This document shows positions 28,198-36,937 of a stretch of 64,000 nucleotides of DNA, one piece after another. Source of the DNA: Azohydromonas aeria (GTDB lineage: Bacteria; Pseudomonadota; Gammaproteobacteria; Burkholderiales; Burkholderiaceae_C). Under the pieces are notes generated by a model. It worked only from the letters and a program-made list of their open reading frames with translations, was not told where the DNA came from and made no database searches. The translations under genes and the position numbers were made by a program. Location: NCBI RefSeq assembly GCF_009760915.1, contig NZ_VIDQ01000009.1:1-64000 (forward strand). The letters run 5' to 3'. The number at the start of each line of letters is the position of its first letter. Positions within the stretch are counted from its first letter, which is position 1.

Positions 28198-29127
28198 CTA
28201 CTTGCGCTCCGCGACCCGGGCCTGGCTGGCGTTGAACACCGCCAGCGGCACCAGGATGAGCAGCACCATCACCACCGCGACGCTGGAGGCCATGGGCCAG
28301 TCGTTGTTGCTGAAGAACTCGTCCCACAGCACGCGGCCGATCATCAGCGTCTGCGGCCCGCCCAGCAGTTCCGGGATCACGTACTCGCCCACGCAGGGAA
28401 TGAACACCAGCATGGCGCCGGCGACGATGCCCGCGCGCGACAGCGGCACCGTCACGGTCCAGAACACCTGCCAGGGCGTGGCGCCCAGGTCCTGCGCCGC
28501 CTCCAGCAGCCGCACGTCGAGCCTGGACAGGTTGGCGTAGAGCGGCAGCACCATGAACGGCAGGTAGGTGTAGACCATGCCCAGCACCAGCGAGAACGGG
28601 CTGTACATGAACTGCCCCAGCGCGGGAATCGCGCCCAGCGCCAGCAGCAGGTGGTCGAGCTTGAGGAAGCGCAGCGCGCTGCCGACCCAGCCCGTGTCGG
28701 CATCGAGCAGCCCCTTCCAGGCGTACACGCGCAGCAGGAAGCTGGTCCAGAACGGCAGCATCACCGCCATGAGCAGCAGCGGCTGCAGCGCGGGTGCGGA
28801 GCGCGCCATGAAGTAGGCGAAGGGGTAGCCGATGGCCAGGCACAGCAGCGTGGTCACGCCGGCATAGAACAGCGACAGCCCGTAGGTGCGCCAGTACAGG
28901 TCGTCGCTGAACAGCAGGGCGTAGTTGCCCAGTTCCAGCGTCAGCGACAGGCGGCCATCGGCGACCCTGAGAACGTCGCTCACCAGCGCGCCATCCATCG
29001 AGGCGAAGCTGATGCGCAGCACGATCAGGAAGGGCAGCAGGAAGAACAGCAGCAGCCAGCCGAAGGGCACGCCGATGACGGCGCCGCGCCCTCGCCCGCC
29101 GCGCGACCGTGCCGGCGGCGCCTTCAT
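28198..29127 (-). CDS. potH: Polyamine ABC transporter permease
   Basis: 309 aa. Six membrane segments, with the EAA loop LLEAAQDLGATPWQVFWTVTVPLS. Matches PotH/PotB. ATG 29127 overlaps the potG stop by four bases (ATGA), which supports this start over the longer frame. It forms the heterodimeric channel with PotI. Confidence 0.93.
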   Translation of the reverse strand: MKAPPARSRGGRGRGAVIGVPFGWLLLFFLLPFLIVLRISFASMDGALVSDVLRVADGRLSLTLELGNYALLFSDDLYWRTYGLSLFYAGVTTLLCLAIGYPFAYFMARSAPALQPLLLMAVMLPFWTSFLLRVYAWKGLLDADTGWVGSALRFLKLDHLLLALGAIPALGQFMYSPFSLVLGMVYTYLPFMVLPLYANLSRLDVRLLEAAQDLGATPWQVFWTVTVPLSRAGIVAGAMLVFIPCVGEYVIPELLGGPQTLMIGRVLWDEFFSNNDWPMASSVAVVMVLLILVPLAVFNASQARVAERK

Positions 29128-30260
29128 TGCGTGAGCACCACTTGCGCCGTGGGCCGCCAATGGGCCCATACCCGCGCGCCCACGGCCGGGCCCTCGGCGT
29201 GGCAGGCCTCGTTCTCGAAGTTGACCTTGAGCACCGCGCCGCTGGGCAGCTCCAGGTGGTAGAGCGTGTAGCTGCCGAAGTAGGCCGAGGCCACGACGCG
29301 GCCCTGCACGCGGTTGAGGTGCTCGCCGCCGCCCTCATTCGCGGGCGCCTCGCTGGAAAGGAAAATCTTCTCCGGCCGCAGCGCCACCGTCACCGGCATG
29401 CCGGCGTAGCCGGTGATGCCGTGGCCGACGAGGTGCGTCACGTCGGCGCACTGCACCTGCACGCGGTCGGGCTCGTCCACGGTGACGTGGCCGTCCATGA
29501 GGTTGACGTTGCCGATGAAGTCGGCCACGAAGCGGCTACCCGGCGTCTCGTACACGTCCGCCGGCGGGCCGACCTGCAGCAGCCGGCCCTCGCTCATGAC
29601 GGCCATGCGCGAGGCCATGGTCATGGCCTCCTCCTGGTCGTGCGTGACCATTACGCAGGTCACGCCCACGGCGCGCAGGATGTTCACCAGCTCCAGCTCC
29701 AGCTGCGTCTGCTCGCGCAGCTTCTTGTCCAGCGCGCCCAGCGGCTCGTCGAGCAGCAGCAGCCGCGGCCGCTTGGCCAGGCTGCGCGCCAACGCCACGC
29801 GCTGCTGCTGCCCGCCGGAGAGCTGATGCGGCTTGCGCTGCGCGAAGCGCGTCAGCTGCGTGAGGCGCAGCATCTCCTCCACGCGCTGCGCGATCTCGGC
29901 ACGCGGCGGCCGGTCGCGCTTGAGGCCGAAGGCGATGTTCTCCCACACCGTCAGGTGCGGAAACAGCGCGTAGGACTGGAACATCATGTTCACCGGCCGC
30001 GCGTAGGGCGGCAGACCGGCCAGGTCCTGCCCGGCCAGCAGCAGCCGGCCGGCCGTGGGCGACTCGAAGCCCGCGAGCATGCGCAGCAGCGTGCTCTTGC
30101 CGCAGCCCGAAGGGCCCAGCAGCGCGAAGATCTCGCCGCGCGCCACGTCCAGGCTGACGTGATCGACGGCGCGGAAGTCGCCGAAGTCCTTGACCACGGC
30201 ATCGATGCGCAGGAAGGCCGCGTCGCCCTCCTGCGGCCCGGCGATGACGGTGGGCGCCAT
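29124..30260 (-). CDS. potG: Polyamine ABC transporter ATP-binding protein
   Basis: 378 aa. ABC ATPase with Walker [11 protein letters not shown]-loop [20 protein letters not shown], signature LSGGQQQR, Walker [13 protein letters not shown] and H-loop [10 protein letters not shown]-terminal TOBE-type regulatory domain (about residues 290-378) is present. ATG 30260 is used; it lies two bases after the stop of the frameshifted porin. It drives import of putrescine or spermidine. Confidence 0.94.
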   Translation of the reverse strand: MAPTVIAGPQEGDAAFLRIDAVVKDFGDFRAVDHVSLDVARGEIFALLGPSGCGKSTLLRMLAGFESPTAGRLLLAGQDLAGLPPYARPVNMMFQSYALFPHLTVWENIAFGLKRDRPPRAEIAQRVEEMLRLTQLTRFAQRKPHQLSGGQQQRVALARSLAKRPRLLLLDEPLGALDKKLREQTQLELELVNILRAVGVTCVMVTHDQEEAMTMASRMAVMSEGRLLQVGPPADVYETPGSRFVADFIGNVNLMDGHVTVDEPDRVQVQCADVTHLVGHGITGYAGMPVTVALRPEKIFLSSEAPANEGGGEHLNRVQGRVVASAYFGSYTLYHLELPSGAVLKVNFENEACHAEGPAVGARVWAHWRPTAQVVLTQ

Positions 30261-30262
30261 GC

Positions 30263-31695
30263 TCAGAAGCTGACCACCACCGACGCGCCCAGGAGATGGT
30301 TGTTCCTCTTGAACACGCCCTTGTCCACGTACTCGAACACCGGCTGGCTGGCGTGGTCGAAGCGGTACTCGGCACGCAGCTGCGTGCTCATGTCCAGCGC
30401 GTAGAGCAGGCCCAGCGACAGCGCGCTGCGGTTGGCGCCGCGCTCGGGATCTCCCCCGGCGCGAAGCCGATGCCGTTGATGCCGTCCTGGGCCGTGTAGC
30501 CCAGCAGCCCGCCGCCGTTCCTGGCGTTGTTGATGTAGTCGAGCCGGGCCACCGTTTCCAGCCGCGGCGTGATCTTGTAGGCCACCAGGCCCGACAGGCC
30601 CCACCAGCGCGCGTCGCGCAGCGTATTGCCGGGCCCCAGCGTGATGGCGGCCTTGCGCTGGCGCCCGATGCTGGCCTGGCCCTGCAGCGTCCAGTCGCCG
30701 CGGATGAAGGAGCCGTCGATCTCGAACAGGTCCACACGCGACTCGGGTTGCGCGATCACCTCGCCGGTGGCCGGATCGGTGATGAGCGAGGTGGAGTTCG
30801 CCGCCTTGCCGTGCACGCCGGCGAAGCCCATGCTGTGGAACTCGCCCTTGGCATAGTCCACGCGGTAGGTGAAGACGGGCGTCTTCTCGCCCGGGCCCTT
30901 CCGGCTGGCGTTCATGTCGGCGAGCATGGCCTTGAACAGCCACTTGCCCTCGGTGTGCTGCAGGCCCAAGCCGGTGAAGGAGGTCGGCAGCGTGAAGTCG
31001 AAGAGCAGGTTGTGGGTGATGAGCTTGTTGAGCATGGGCGGCATGTACTCGTAGCCCGACCAGTCGGGCATGTGCCCGGCCAGCAGGTAGGTGCGCAGGC
31101 TGCCCAGCGGCACCATCGCCGTGGCCTCGTGCACCAGGCGGTTGTCGCCGCGTCCCACCGACTCGCTGCCGCGGTTGGGCATGAGCGTCAGGCGAAAGCG
31201 CATGCCGCTGTCGGTCTCCTTCTGGAAGTCCAGCGCCACGGAGCCGAAGTAGGAGTTGTCGTATGTGTAGCCGTCGTCGCCCACGCCGTTGAGGAACTGC
31301 AGCCCGGCGCGGTCCTGCGCCCGGTTGGCGATGAAGGTCGGGTCGAGCCAGCCGCCGATCTTCAGGTTCTTGAGGCCGTTGGCGTCGCGCGTGTCCTCCA
31401 GCGCCTCGACCTTGTTCGTCACGCGCGCGAACTCGCGCAACTGCTCCGGCGTCATGCCCGGCTGCACCACGGGCGCCGGGGCCGGCGCGGGGACGGCCGC
31501 CACCGGGGCGGCGGGCGCGGGCTGGGCGGCCACGCGCTTCTCCAGCTCGGCCACGCGCTCGCGCAGCGCCCGCAGCTCCTGGAGCAGCTCGGCGTTGCTC
31601 TGCGCCCGCGCGGGCAGTGCCGCCGCCACCGAGGCCGCCGCCAGCGCCGCGGCCAGCACGCCGCGCGTGCCCATGAAGGGCTCGTTCTTGTTCAT
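30263..31695 (-). pseudogene. DUF3138-family outer-membrane beta-barrel protein, single-base frameshift
   Basis: The signal peptide (residues 1-32, ...ARAQ) is followed by a coiled-coil segment (QELRALRERVAELEKRV), a Pro/Ala linker and a beta-barrel with DUF3138 hallmarks (GGWLDPTFI, RLTLMPNRGSES, ITHNLLFDF). The annotated frame runs to 30388 and ends in an unrelated tail. In the next frame the expected barrel end continues (ANRSALSLGLLYALDMSTQLR) to a C-terminal Phe at 30263. The switch occurs at a run of five C (five G on the coding strand, 30453-30457); six would restore one frame. This is either a real inactivating deletion or a homopolymer sequencing error. Its place inside the pot operon suggests a polyamine-uptake porin. 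Confidence 0.82.
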
Positions 31696-31717
31696 GGCAG
31701 GTTTCTCCGCGCGGACG

Positions 31718-32866
31718 TCACAGGCCGGTCTTGAAGGAGGTGTAGGTGCGCGTCATGAGGCGGCGCAGGTCGTTGTTGAGCGAGTTCGGCGCCACCATGC
31801 GCGCCATGTCCGCGTCGGAGATGAACACCGTCGGGTTGCTCGCGACCTCGGGCTTGACGAAGGGGCGCGACGCCTTGTTCGGATTGGCGTAGAAGACCTT
31901 GTTGGTCAGCGAGGCGTGCACCTCCGGGCGCAGGATGTAGTTGATCCACTTGTGCGCATTGCCCGGGTGCGGCGCGTCGGCCGGGATGGCCATGGTGTCG
32001 AAGAACAGCAGCCCGCCGCTGCGCGGCATGAGCACCTCGATCTTCTGCCCGGTCTTGCCGTCGATGGCGCGCTGGCGCGCGATGTTCATGTCGCCCGACC
32101 AGCCCAGCGCCAGGCAGATCGAGCCCGAGGCCATGTCGTTGATGTAGCCCGAGGCGCTGAAGAGGGTCACGTAGGGCCGCACCGACTTCAGCAGCGCGGC
32201 CACCTGCGTGTAGTCCGACGGCTCCTTGCTGAACGAGGGCTTGCCCAGGTAATGCAGCGCGGCGGGCACGACCTCGGTGGCCGAGTCCAGGAAGGAGACG
32301 CCGCAACCCTTGAGCTTGGAGATGTACTCGGGCTTGAACACCAGGTCCCAGGCGTTGTCGGGCAAGGGGCCGCCCAGCGCGGCCCTGACCTTCTCGACGT
32401 TGATGCCCACCGCGGTGAAGCCCCACATCCAGTTGACCAGGTGGTCGTTGCCCGGGTCCATGCGGGCAAGCTGCGCCTGCACCGCCGGGTCCAGGTTCTT
32501 GAGGTTGGGGATCTGTGACTTGTCGAGCTTGCGCAGCAGACCGGCTTCGATCTGCATCTTGGCCCAGTGCGAGCCAGGCACGACGATGTCGTAGCCGGTG
32601 CGGCCCGCCACCAGCTTGGCGTGAAGGATCTCGTTGTTGTCGAAGTTGTCGTAGCGGACCCTGATCCCGGTTTCCTTCTCGAAGTTGCGGATCGTGTCCT
32701 CGGCGATGTAGTCGGACCAGTTGTAGACGTTGAGGACCTTCTCCTCCTCCTGCGCCCGCGCCGCGCCCGCGCCCAGCGCCAGCAGCGCCGCCGCGGTCGC
32801 GCCGGCCACGGCCCGGATCACGCGATGGACGCGACCCGCGCGCTTCTGTGCCCACAGCATTCCCAT
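31718..32866 (-). CDS. potF: Periplasmic spermidine/putrescine-binding protein
   Basis: 382 aa. Signal peptide to about residue 39 (ALGAGAARAQ), then LNVYNWSDYIAEDTIRNFEKETGI, the N-terminus typical of PotD/PotF, with YDIVVPGSHW and the C-terminal INYILRPEVHASLTNKVFYAN. First gene of the pot operon, so it delivers the substrate to PotHI. ATG 32866 is chosen (a GGGGGGA lies upstream); a start two codons later is possible. Confidence 0.93.
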   Translation of the reverse strand: MGMLWAQKRAGRVHRVIRAVAGATAAALLALGAGAARAQEEEKVLNVYNWSDYIAEDTIRNFEKETGIRVRYDNFDNNEILHAKLVAGRTGYDIVVPGSHWAKMQIEAGLLRKLDKSQIPNLKNLDPAVQAQLARMDPGNDHLVNWMWGFTAVGINVEKVRAALGGPLPDNAWDLVFKPEYISKLKGCGVSFLDSATEVVPAALHYLGKPSFSKEPSDYTQVAALLKSVRPYVTLFSASGYINDMASGSICLALGWSGDMNIARQRAIDGKTGQKIEVLMPRSGGLLFFDTMAIPADAPHPGNAHKWINYILRPEVHASLTNKVFYANPNKASRPFVKPEVASNPTVFISDADMARMVAPNSLNNDLRRLMTRTYTSFKTGL

Positions 32867-33236
32867 TCGGATTCCCCCCGTCTTCGTTCTCGACTCCGCA
32901 GACCCCGGCCCCCGTGCCGTCGCGGCCACCGGGCGTGCAAAAAGCAGGAAACAGACCAGTTGTATGTGCTTGTAACTTAGCGCCGGGGCTGCCGCGGCAG
33001 TGCGCCGCGCGGGGCCCGGTCTGTGAAGGAGTTGGCACCGAAGCGGTGCCCGTATGGGCTGAAGTGGGGCCGGCGCGGTCCGGCTACGCTCCCGGCCCGG
33101 CCGGCCGTCAGCACTGTTCCGCTCCGGCCATCAACCCTGACCTGTGGGGTTTGCGGCGCCTGCGGCGTCGGGACAGTCGGCCCTGGAGCCGGGCAGCCGC
33201 CCGGTGCTCCAGCCGGCTACCGAGGAGACAGCCCCC
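32867..33236. other. Divergent promoter region potF / M14 peptidase
   Basis: 370 bp with no supported gene. The potF-proximal part is AT-richer (AAGCAGGAAACAGACC...TTGTATGTGCTTGTAAC) and probably holds its promoter. A small perfect stem GGCACC-GAAGC-GGTGCC lies at 33034-33050. A GAGGAG-type ribosome-binding site precedes the peptidase start. Confidence 0.4.
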
Positions 33237-34535
33237 ATGTCGATCAAGACCATCCTTGCAGCGGCGCTCGCCGCCGCCGCGACGCTCGCACCCGCCCACG
33301 CACAGACCACGGTTCCCAACGGACCCTACGGCGACAACGACAGCGTCGCGTCGCTGCGCACCTACGAGCAGCTCGTCGCCGCGCTCAAGAGCAGCGCCCA
33401 CACCAGCCGCGGCGCCATGACCTACGGCGAGTTGCCGTGGAAGAGCAACACGGGTCGAGCCATCCCCTACGTCGTCGTCGGCACCGGGCCGGCCGCCGCG
33501 CTGATCATTGCCCAGCAGCATGGCGACGAGATGGAGACCAGCGACTCGGCCGTGAACCTGGCCCGCACGCTGGCCAACAACTCGACGGCCTCGAAGGCCA
33601 TTCGCAACGCGCTCCGGGTCATCATCGTGCCGCGCGTGAACGTGGACGGCTTCGACGGCCGCAAGGCCGACGGCACGCTGATCACGGACGCCCAGGGCCG
33701 CGTGCCGCCCTGGCGCCAGAACTACGACCGCACGTTCTCAACCGGTTCGGTGCCGGCCTTCTACCAGCGCGGCCGAGGCTACGACATCAACCGCTACCAC
33801 GCGTTCCGGCCCGAGTGTCCGCTGGACAACCCGAACTTCCCGAACATCGGCCCGCTGGGCGTCCTCAGCTGCGAGAACGAGCTGGTGGACAGCACCCAGC
33901 CCTACACGCGGACCGACCTGGGCCGGGGCAACCCCGTGCCCGAAGCCCGGAACATCCGCTGGCTGGCCGACCAGTTCACGCCGGTGGTGACGCTGGACCT
34001 GCACCACCAGGGCACGCGCGTGAACGACGGCAACATGGTCACCGCCTCGACGCTGTGGCCCACTGCCGCGGCCACGGCCCAGGCGCTGCAGAGCGTGGAC
34101 GCCGGGGCCGTGGCGCGCTTCACCCGCGGCCAGACGATGGCCAAGCGGGTCGTGGTCGTGATCGCGCAGACGCTCGCCAAGTACCCCTATGCCGACCTGA
34201 GCCTGTACCCGGGCGGCACCGAGCCCGGCATCTCGCGCAACGCTTACGGCCTGCTGGGCTCGGGCTCGGTGCTGCTGGAGCTGCGCGGCGGCATCGGCAC
34301 CAAGTCGGGCGGCTACATCCAGAAAATCGGCTACCACGCCTCCTACGCGGTGTTGGAGGAACTGGCGCGCGATGCCGACCTTCGCGGCTTCGACCCGAAT
34401 CAGGCCGAGATCCTGGTCAAGCCCGCCAACGGCCAGCCGCCGCGCCCGGGCCAGGGCGAGAGCGAGCCCATCACCGACGGCACCGTGGCCCAGGGCATGT
34501 CGGACGACGAGGACGACCACCACCTCGGCAACTGA
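33237..34535 (+). CDS. Secreted M14-family zinc carboxypeptidase
   Basis: 432 aa. Signal peptide of 22 residues (LAPAHAQ). Zinc-site motif HGDEMETSD (HxxE), later LDLHHQGTRVND (third ligand His), and a C-terminal catalytic Glu candidate in VLLELRGGIG. The architecture is that of periplasmic M14 peptidases. The last 40 residues are Pro/Gly/Asp-rich (GESEPITDGT...DDEDDHHLGN) and probably disordered. ATG 33237 begins the signal peptide. The substrate is unknown. Confidence 0.88.
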   Translation: MSIKTILAAALAAAATLAPAHAQTTVPNGPYGDNDSVASLRTYEQLVAALKSSAHTSRGAMTYGELPWKSNTGRAIPYVVVGTGPAAALIIAQQHGDEMETSDSAVNLARTLANNSTASKAIRNALRVIIVPRVNVDGFDGRKADGTLITDAQGRVPPWRQNYDRTFSTGSVPAFYQRGRGYDINRYHAFRPECPLDNPNFPNIGPLGVLSCENELVDSTQPYTRTDLGRGNPVPEARNIRWLADQFTPVVTLDLHHQGTRVNDGNMVTASTLWPTAAATAQALQSVDAGAVARFTRGQTMAKRVVVVIAQTLAKYPYADLSLYPGGTEPGISRNAYGLLGSGSVLLELRGGIGTKSGGYIQKIGYHASYAVLEELARDADLRGFDPNQAEILVKPANGQPPRPGQGESEPITDGTVAQGMSDDEDDHHLGN

Positions 34536-34617
34536 ACCCGATGCGCGCGGCGGCGGCCTCGGCCGTGTCCCCAGGGGTCACCGACGCGCCGCCTCCGCGC
34601 TGCGCCTGGCGCGCAGC

Positions 34618-35346
34618 TCAGCCCACCGGCGTGGCGTGGCGCGGCGCCACCGGGCGGACGGCCCGCGCTGCCGCCGTCTCCCCACAGCCGCTGCAGGCGG
34701 CCGCCTCGGCCTCGCCCAGCAGCCCGCGCTGCGCCGCAATCACCACCGCGTGGGTTCGCGAGGCGGCCTGCAGCTTGTCCATGACGGCGCGGACATGCAC
34801 CTTCACCGTGCCCAGCGCCACGCCCAACTGCCGCGCGATGTCCTTGTTGGCCAGCCCCTGCGCCAGCAGCTGCAGCACTTCGGCCTCGCGGCCGGTCAGC
34901 GGCTGACGGCCCAGGCTGTCGGCCAGGCATTCGAGCGCCGCGGGACACAGGTGACGCGCACCGCCGGCCAGGGCCCGCACGGCAGCGGCGATCTCCTCGG
35001 CCGTGCAGCCCTGCTGCAGGTAGCCCTGCACGCCGGACTGCAGCGCGCAGCGCACCTCGCGCTCGCGGCACACCGGCGCGAACACCAGGAAGCGCGGCGC
35101 CGCGCGGGTGGCCGGGCCGCCCTCCGCGCGCGCCTCCAGCCGCGCCAGCGCATGCCCGGCGAGCGCGCCACGCAGGTCCGTCACCACCACCTCGGCGCCG
35201 GCTGCCGTGCCCGGCGCCAGCAGCGCCACTTCGGGCAGCGGCCGCAGCAGCGCGCGCAGCCCGGCCTCGATCACCGGGTCCCCGTGCAGCACGGCCACGC
35301 TGACGCGGAACGGCAAGGGCAAGGGCAAGGACGTGGGCATGAGCAT
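34618..35346 (-). CDS. LuxR/NarL-type regulator with degenerate receiver-like domain
   Basis: 242 aa. The C-terminal HTH of the LuxR/NarL type is clear (LTGREAEVLQLLAQGLANKDI, about residues 157-215, then LGVALGTVKVHVRAVMDKL). The N-terminal domain (about 14-130) has a receiver-like layout with VAVLHGDP and VVVTDLRG but a weak acidic pocket, so phosphorylation is doubtful. ATG 35346 follows a GGGAG at a suitable distance. It is divergent from the RND operon and may control it. Confidence 0.82.
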   Translation of the reverse strand: MLMPTSLPLPLPFRVSVAVLHGDPVIEAGLRALLRPLPEVALLAPGTAAGAEVVVTDLRGALAGHALARLEARAEGGPATRAAPRFLVFAPVCREREVRCALQSGVQGYLQQGCTAEEIAAAVRALAGGARHLCPAALECLADSLGRQPLTGREAEVLQLLAQGLANKDIARQLGVALGTVKVHVRAVMDKLQAASRTHAVVIAAQRGLLGEAEAAACSGCGETAAARAVRPVAPRHATPVG

Positions 35347-35695
35347 GGCGAAGCTCCCGGCGCTGCGGCAAGCGCCAGCCTGACCGCGCCGCGCGTCCGG
35401 CGCTTGTCCACGCCGGTGGCCGTGCATGTCAGCGGACACATGTCTGCATCGCCGTGTTGCAACGCCGCTCACGGCGTTTGCGCGACCGCAGTCCGGCCCG
35501 GCGCGCGGCGCCCGCACCGCCGGCCGTCTACCTCTTTCGGCCGAGGTGCCGCTACGCCCCCGGGCAGCCGGCGGGCCTGGCCCTGAGCGCAATGGCCGCC
35601 GCGCGGGCCGCTGCCTAGATTCGTGGCAGCGGCCATGACGCCATTGCCGGCGCGCGGCCAGTCAAGTCACGGAATCAACCCGCAGGGGCACGCGC
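35347..35695. promoter_or_regulatory. RND operon / LuxR divergent region with TGTC half-sites
   Basis: 349 bp without a gene. The centre carries TGTC-AGCG-GACA-CA-TGTC at 35427-35444, three half-sites that form two overlapping inverted repeats, typical of an operator for a dimeric regulator. The right end has AGGGG before the efflux start at 35696. Confidence 0.45.
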
Positions 35696-36907
35696 ATGAC
35701 AGGAGATGGACGGCCGCAGCGCTGGCGAACAGGGTGGACGGCATTGGGCGCGGTGCCGGCGCTGGCCGCGCTGCTGGCCGGCTGCGCCGGCGAGGCCGAG
35801 TCGCAGCAGGCGCCGCCACCCCCGCCGCAGGTGTCGGTGGCCCCGGCCTTCCAGCGCGAGGTGCAGGAGTTCGAGGAATTCACCGCGCGGCTGGAGGCGC
35901 CCGACACGGTCGAGGTCCGCGCCCGCGTCGCCGGTGCGCTGGATCGGGTGCATTTCACCGAGGGACAGCGCGTGGCCAAGGGCGACCTGCTCTTCACCAT
36001 CGACCCGCGGCCCTTTGCCGCCGAGGTGGCGCGCGCCGAGGCGCAGCTGACCGCGGCGCGCACCCAGGCCGAGCTGGCCGCCAGCGAGCTCGCGCGTGCG
36101 GAAAAGCTCACCGCGATCCAGGGCGTGAGCCAGCAGGAGATCGACCAGCTGCGCGCCACGCAGCGCAATGCGCGCTCCTCCATCCAGGGCGCCGAGGCCG
36201 CACTGACGCAGGCGCGGCTGAATCTGGAGTTCACGCAGGTGCGCGCGCCGGTGGCCGGGCGCACCTCGCGCGCGCTGCTCACGCCGGGCAACCTCGTGGG
36301 CGCCGGCACGCCGGTGCTGACCACGCTGGTGTCGCAGGAGCGCGTGTACGCGTACTTCGACGCCAGCGAGGACACCTACCTGAAATACCTGCGCCTGGTG
36401 CGTGCCGGCACGCTGGCCTCGCCACGCAGCACGCCGGCCACGGCCTGGATGGGGCTGGCCGACGAGGACGGCTTCCCGCACCAGGGCAAGGTGGACTTCG
36501 TGGACAACCGCCTCAATCCGGCCACGGCCTCCATCCGCGGCCGGGCCGTGTTCGACAACCGCGACGGCCGCTTCACGCCCGGACTCTTCGCCCGCGTCAA
36601 GGTCGTGGGCAGCGGCCGCTACACCGCCACGCTGGTGGCCGACCGCGCCATCGGCACCGACCAGACGCGCAAGGTCGTGTTCGTGGTCGGCGCGGACAAC
36701 GTGGTGCAGCCGCGCGAAGTCAAACCCGGCGTGCTGCTCGACGGCATGCGCGTGGTGCAGGGCGTCAAGCCCGGCGAGCTCGTGGTCGTGGACGGCCTGC
36801 AGCGCGCCCAGCCCGGCGCGCCGGTGAGCCCGCAACGGCTGCAGGTGGACGACAAGGGCTTGCCGATCCCGGCCGCCGCGCCCGCCGCCTCCGGCCCCGC
36901 GCGCTGA
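35696..36907 (+). CDS. RND efflux membrane-fusion lipoprotein (MexA/AcrA type)
   Basis: 403 aa. Lipobox ALLAGC gives a lipid-anchored N-terminus. HlyD-type organisation: biotinyl-lipoyl half-motifs VRARVAGALDRVHFTEGQRVAKGDLLF and QVRAPVAGRTSRALLTPGNLVG flank an alpha-helical hairpin (about residues 115-175), then a beta-barrel and a membrane-proximal domain. First gene of the three-gene tripartite pump, so it links inner-membrane pump and outer-membrane channel. Confidence 0.93.
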   Translation: MTGDGRPQRWRTGWTALGAVPALAALLAGCAGEAESQQAPPPPPQVSVAPAFQREVQEFEEFTARLEAPDTVEVRARVAGALDRVHFTEGQRVAKGDLLFTIDPRPFAAEVARAEAQLTAARTQAELAASELARAEKLTAIQGVSQQEIDQLRATQRNARSSIQGAEAALTQARLNLEFTQVRAPVAGRTSRALLTPGNLVGAGTPVLTTLVSQERVYAYFDASEDTYLKYLRLVRAGTLASPRSTPATAWMGLADEDGFPHQGKVDFVDNRLNPATASIRGRAVFDNRDGRFTPGLFARVKVVGSGRYTATLVADRAIGTDQTRKVVFVVGADNVVQPREVKPGVLLDGMRVVQGVKPGELVVVDGLQRAQPGAPVSPQRLQVDDKGLPIPAAAPAASGPAR

Positions 36908-36937
36908 GCCAGCGCCGACAGCAAGAGGCCGCCGCGC

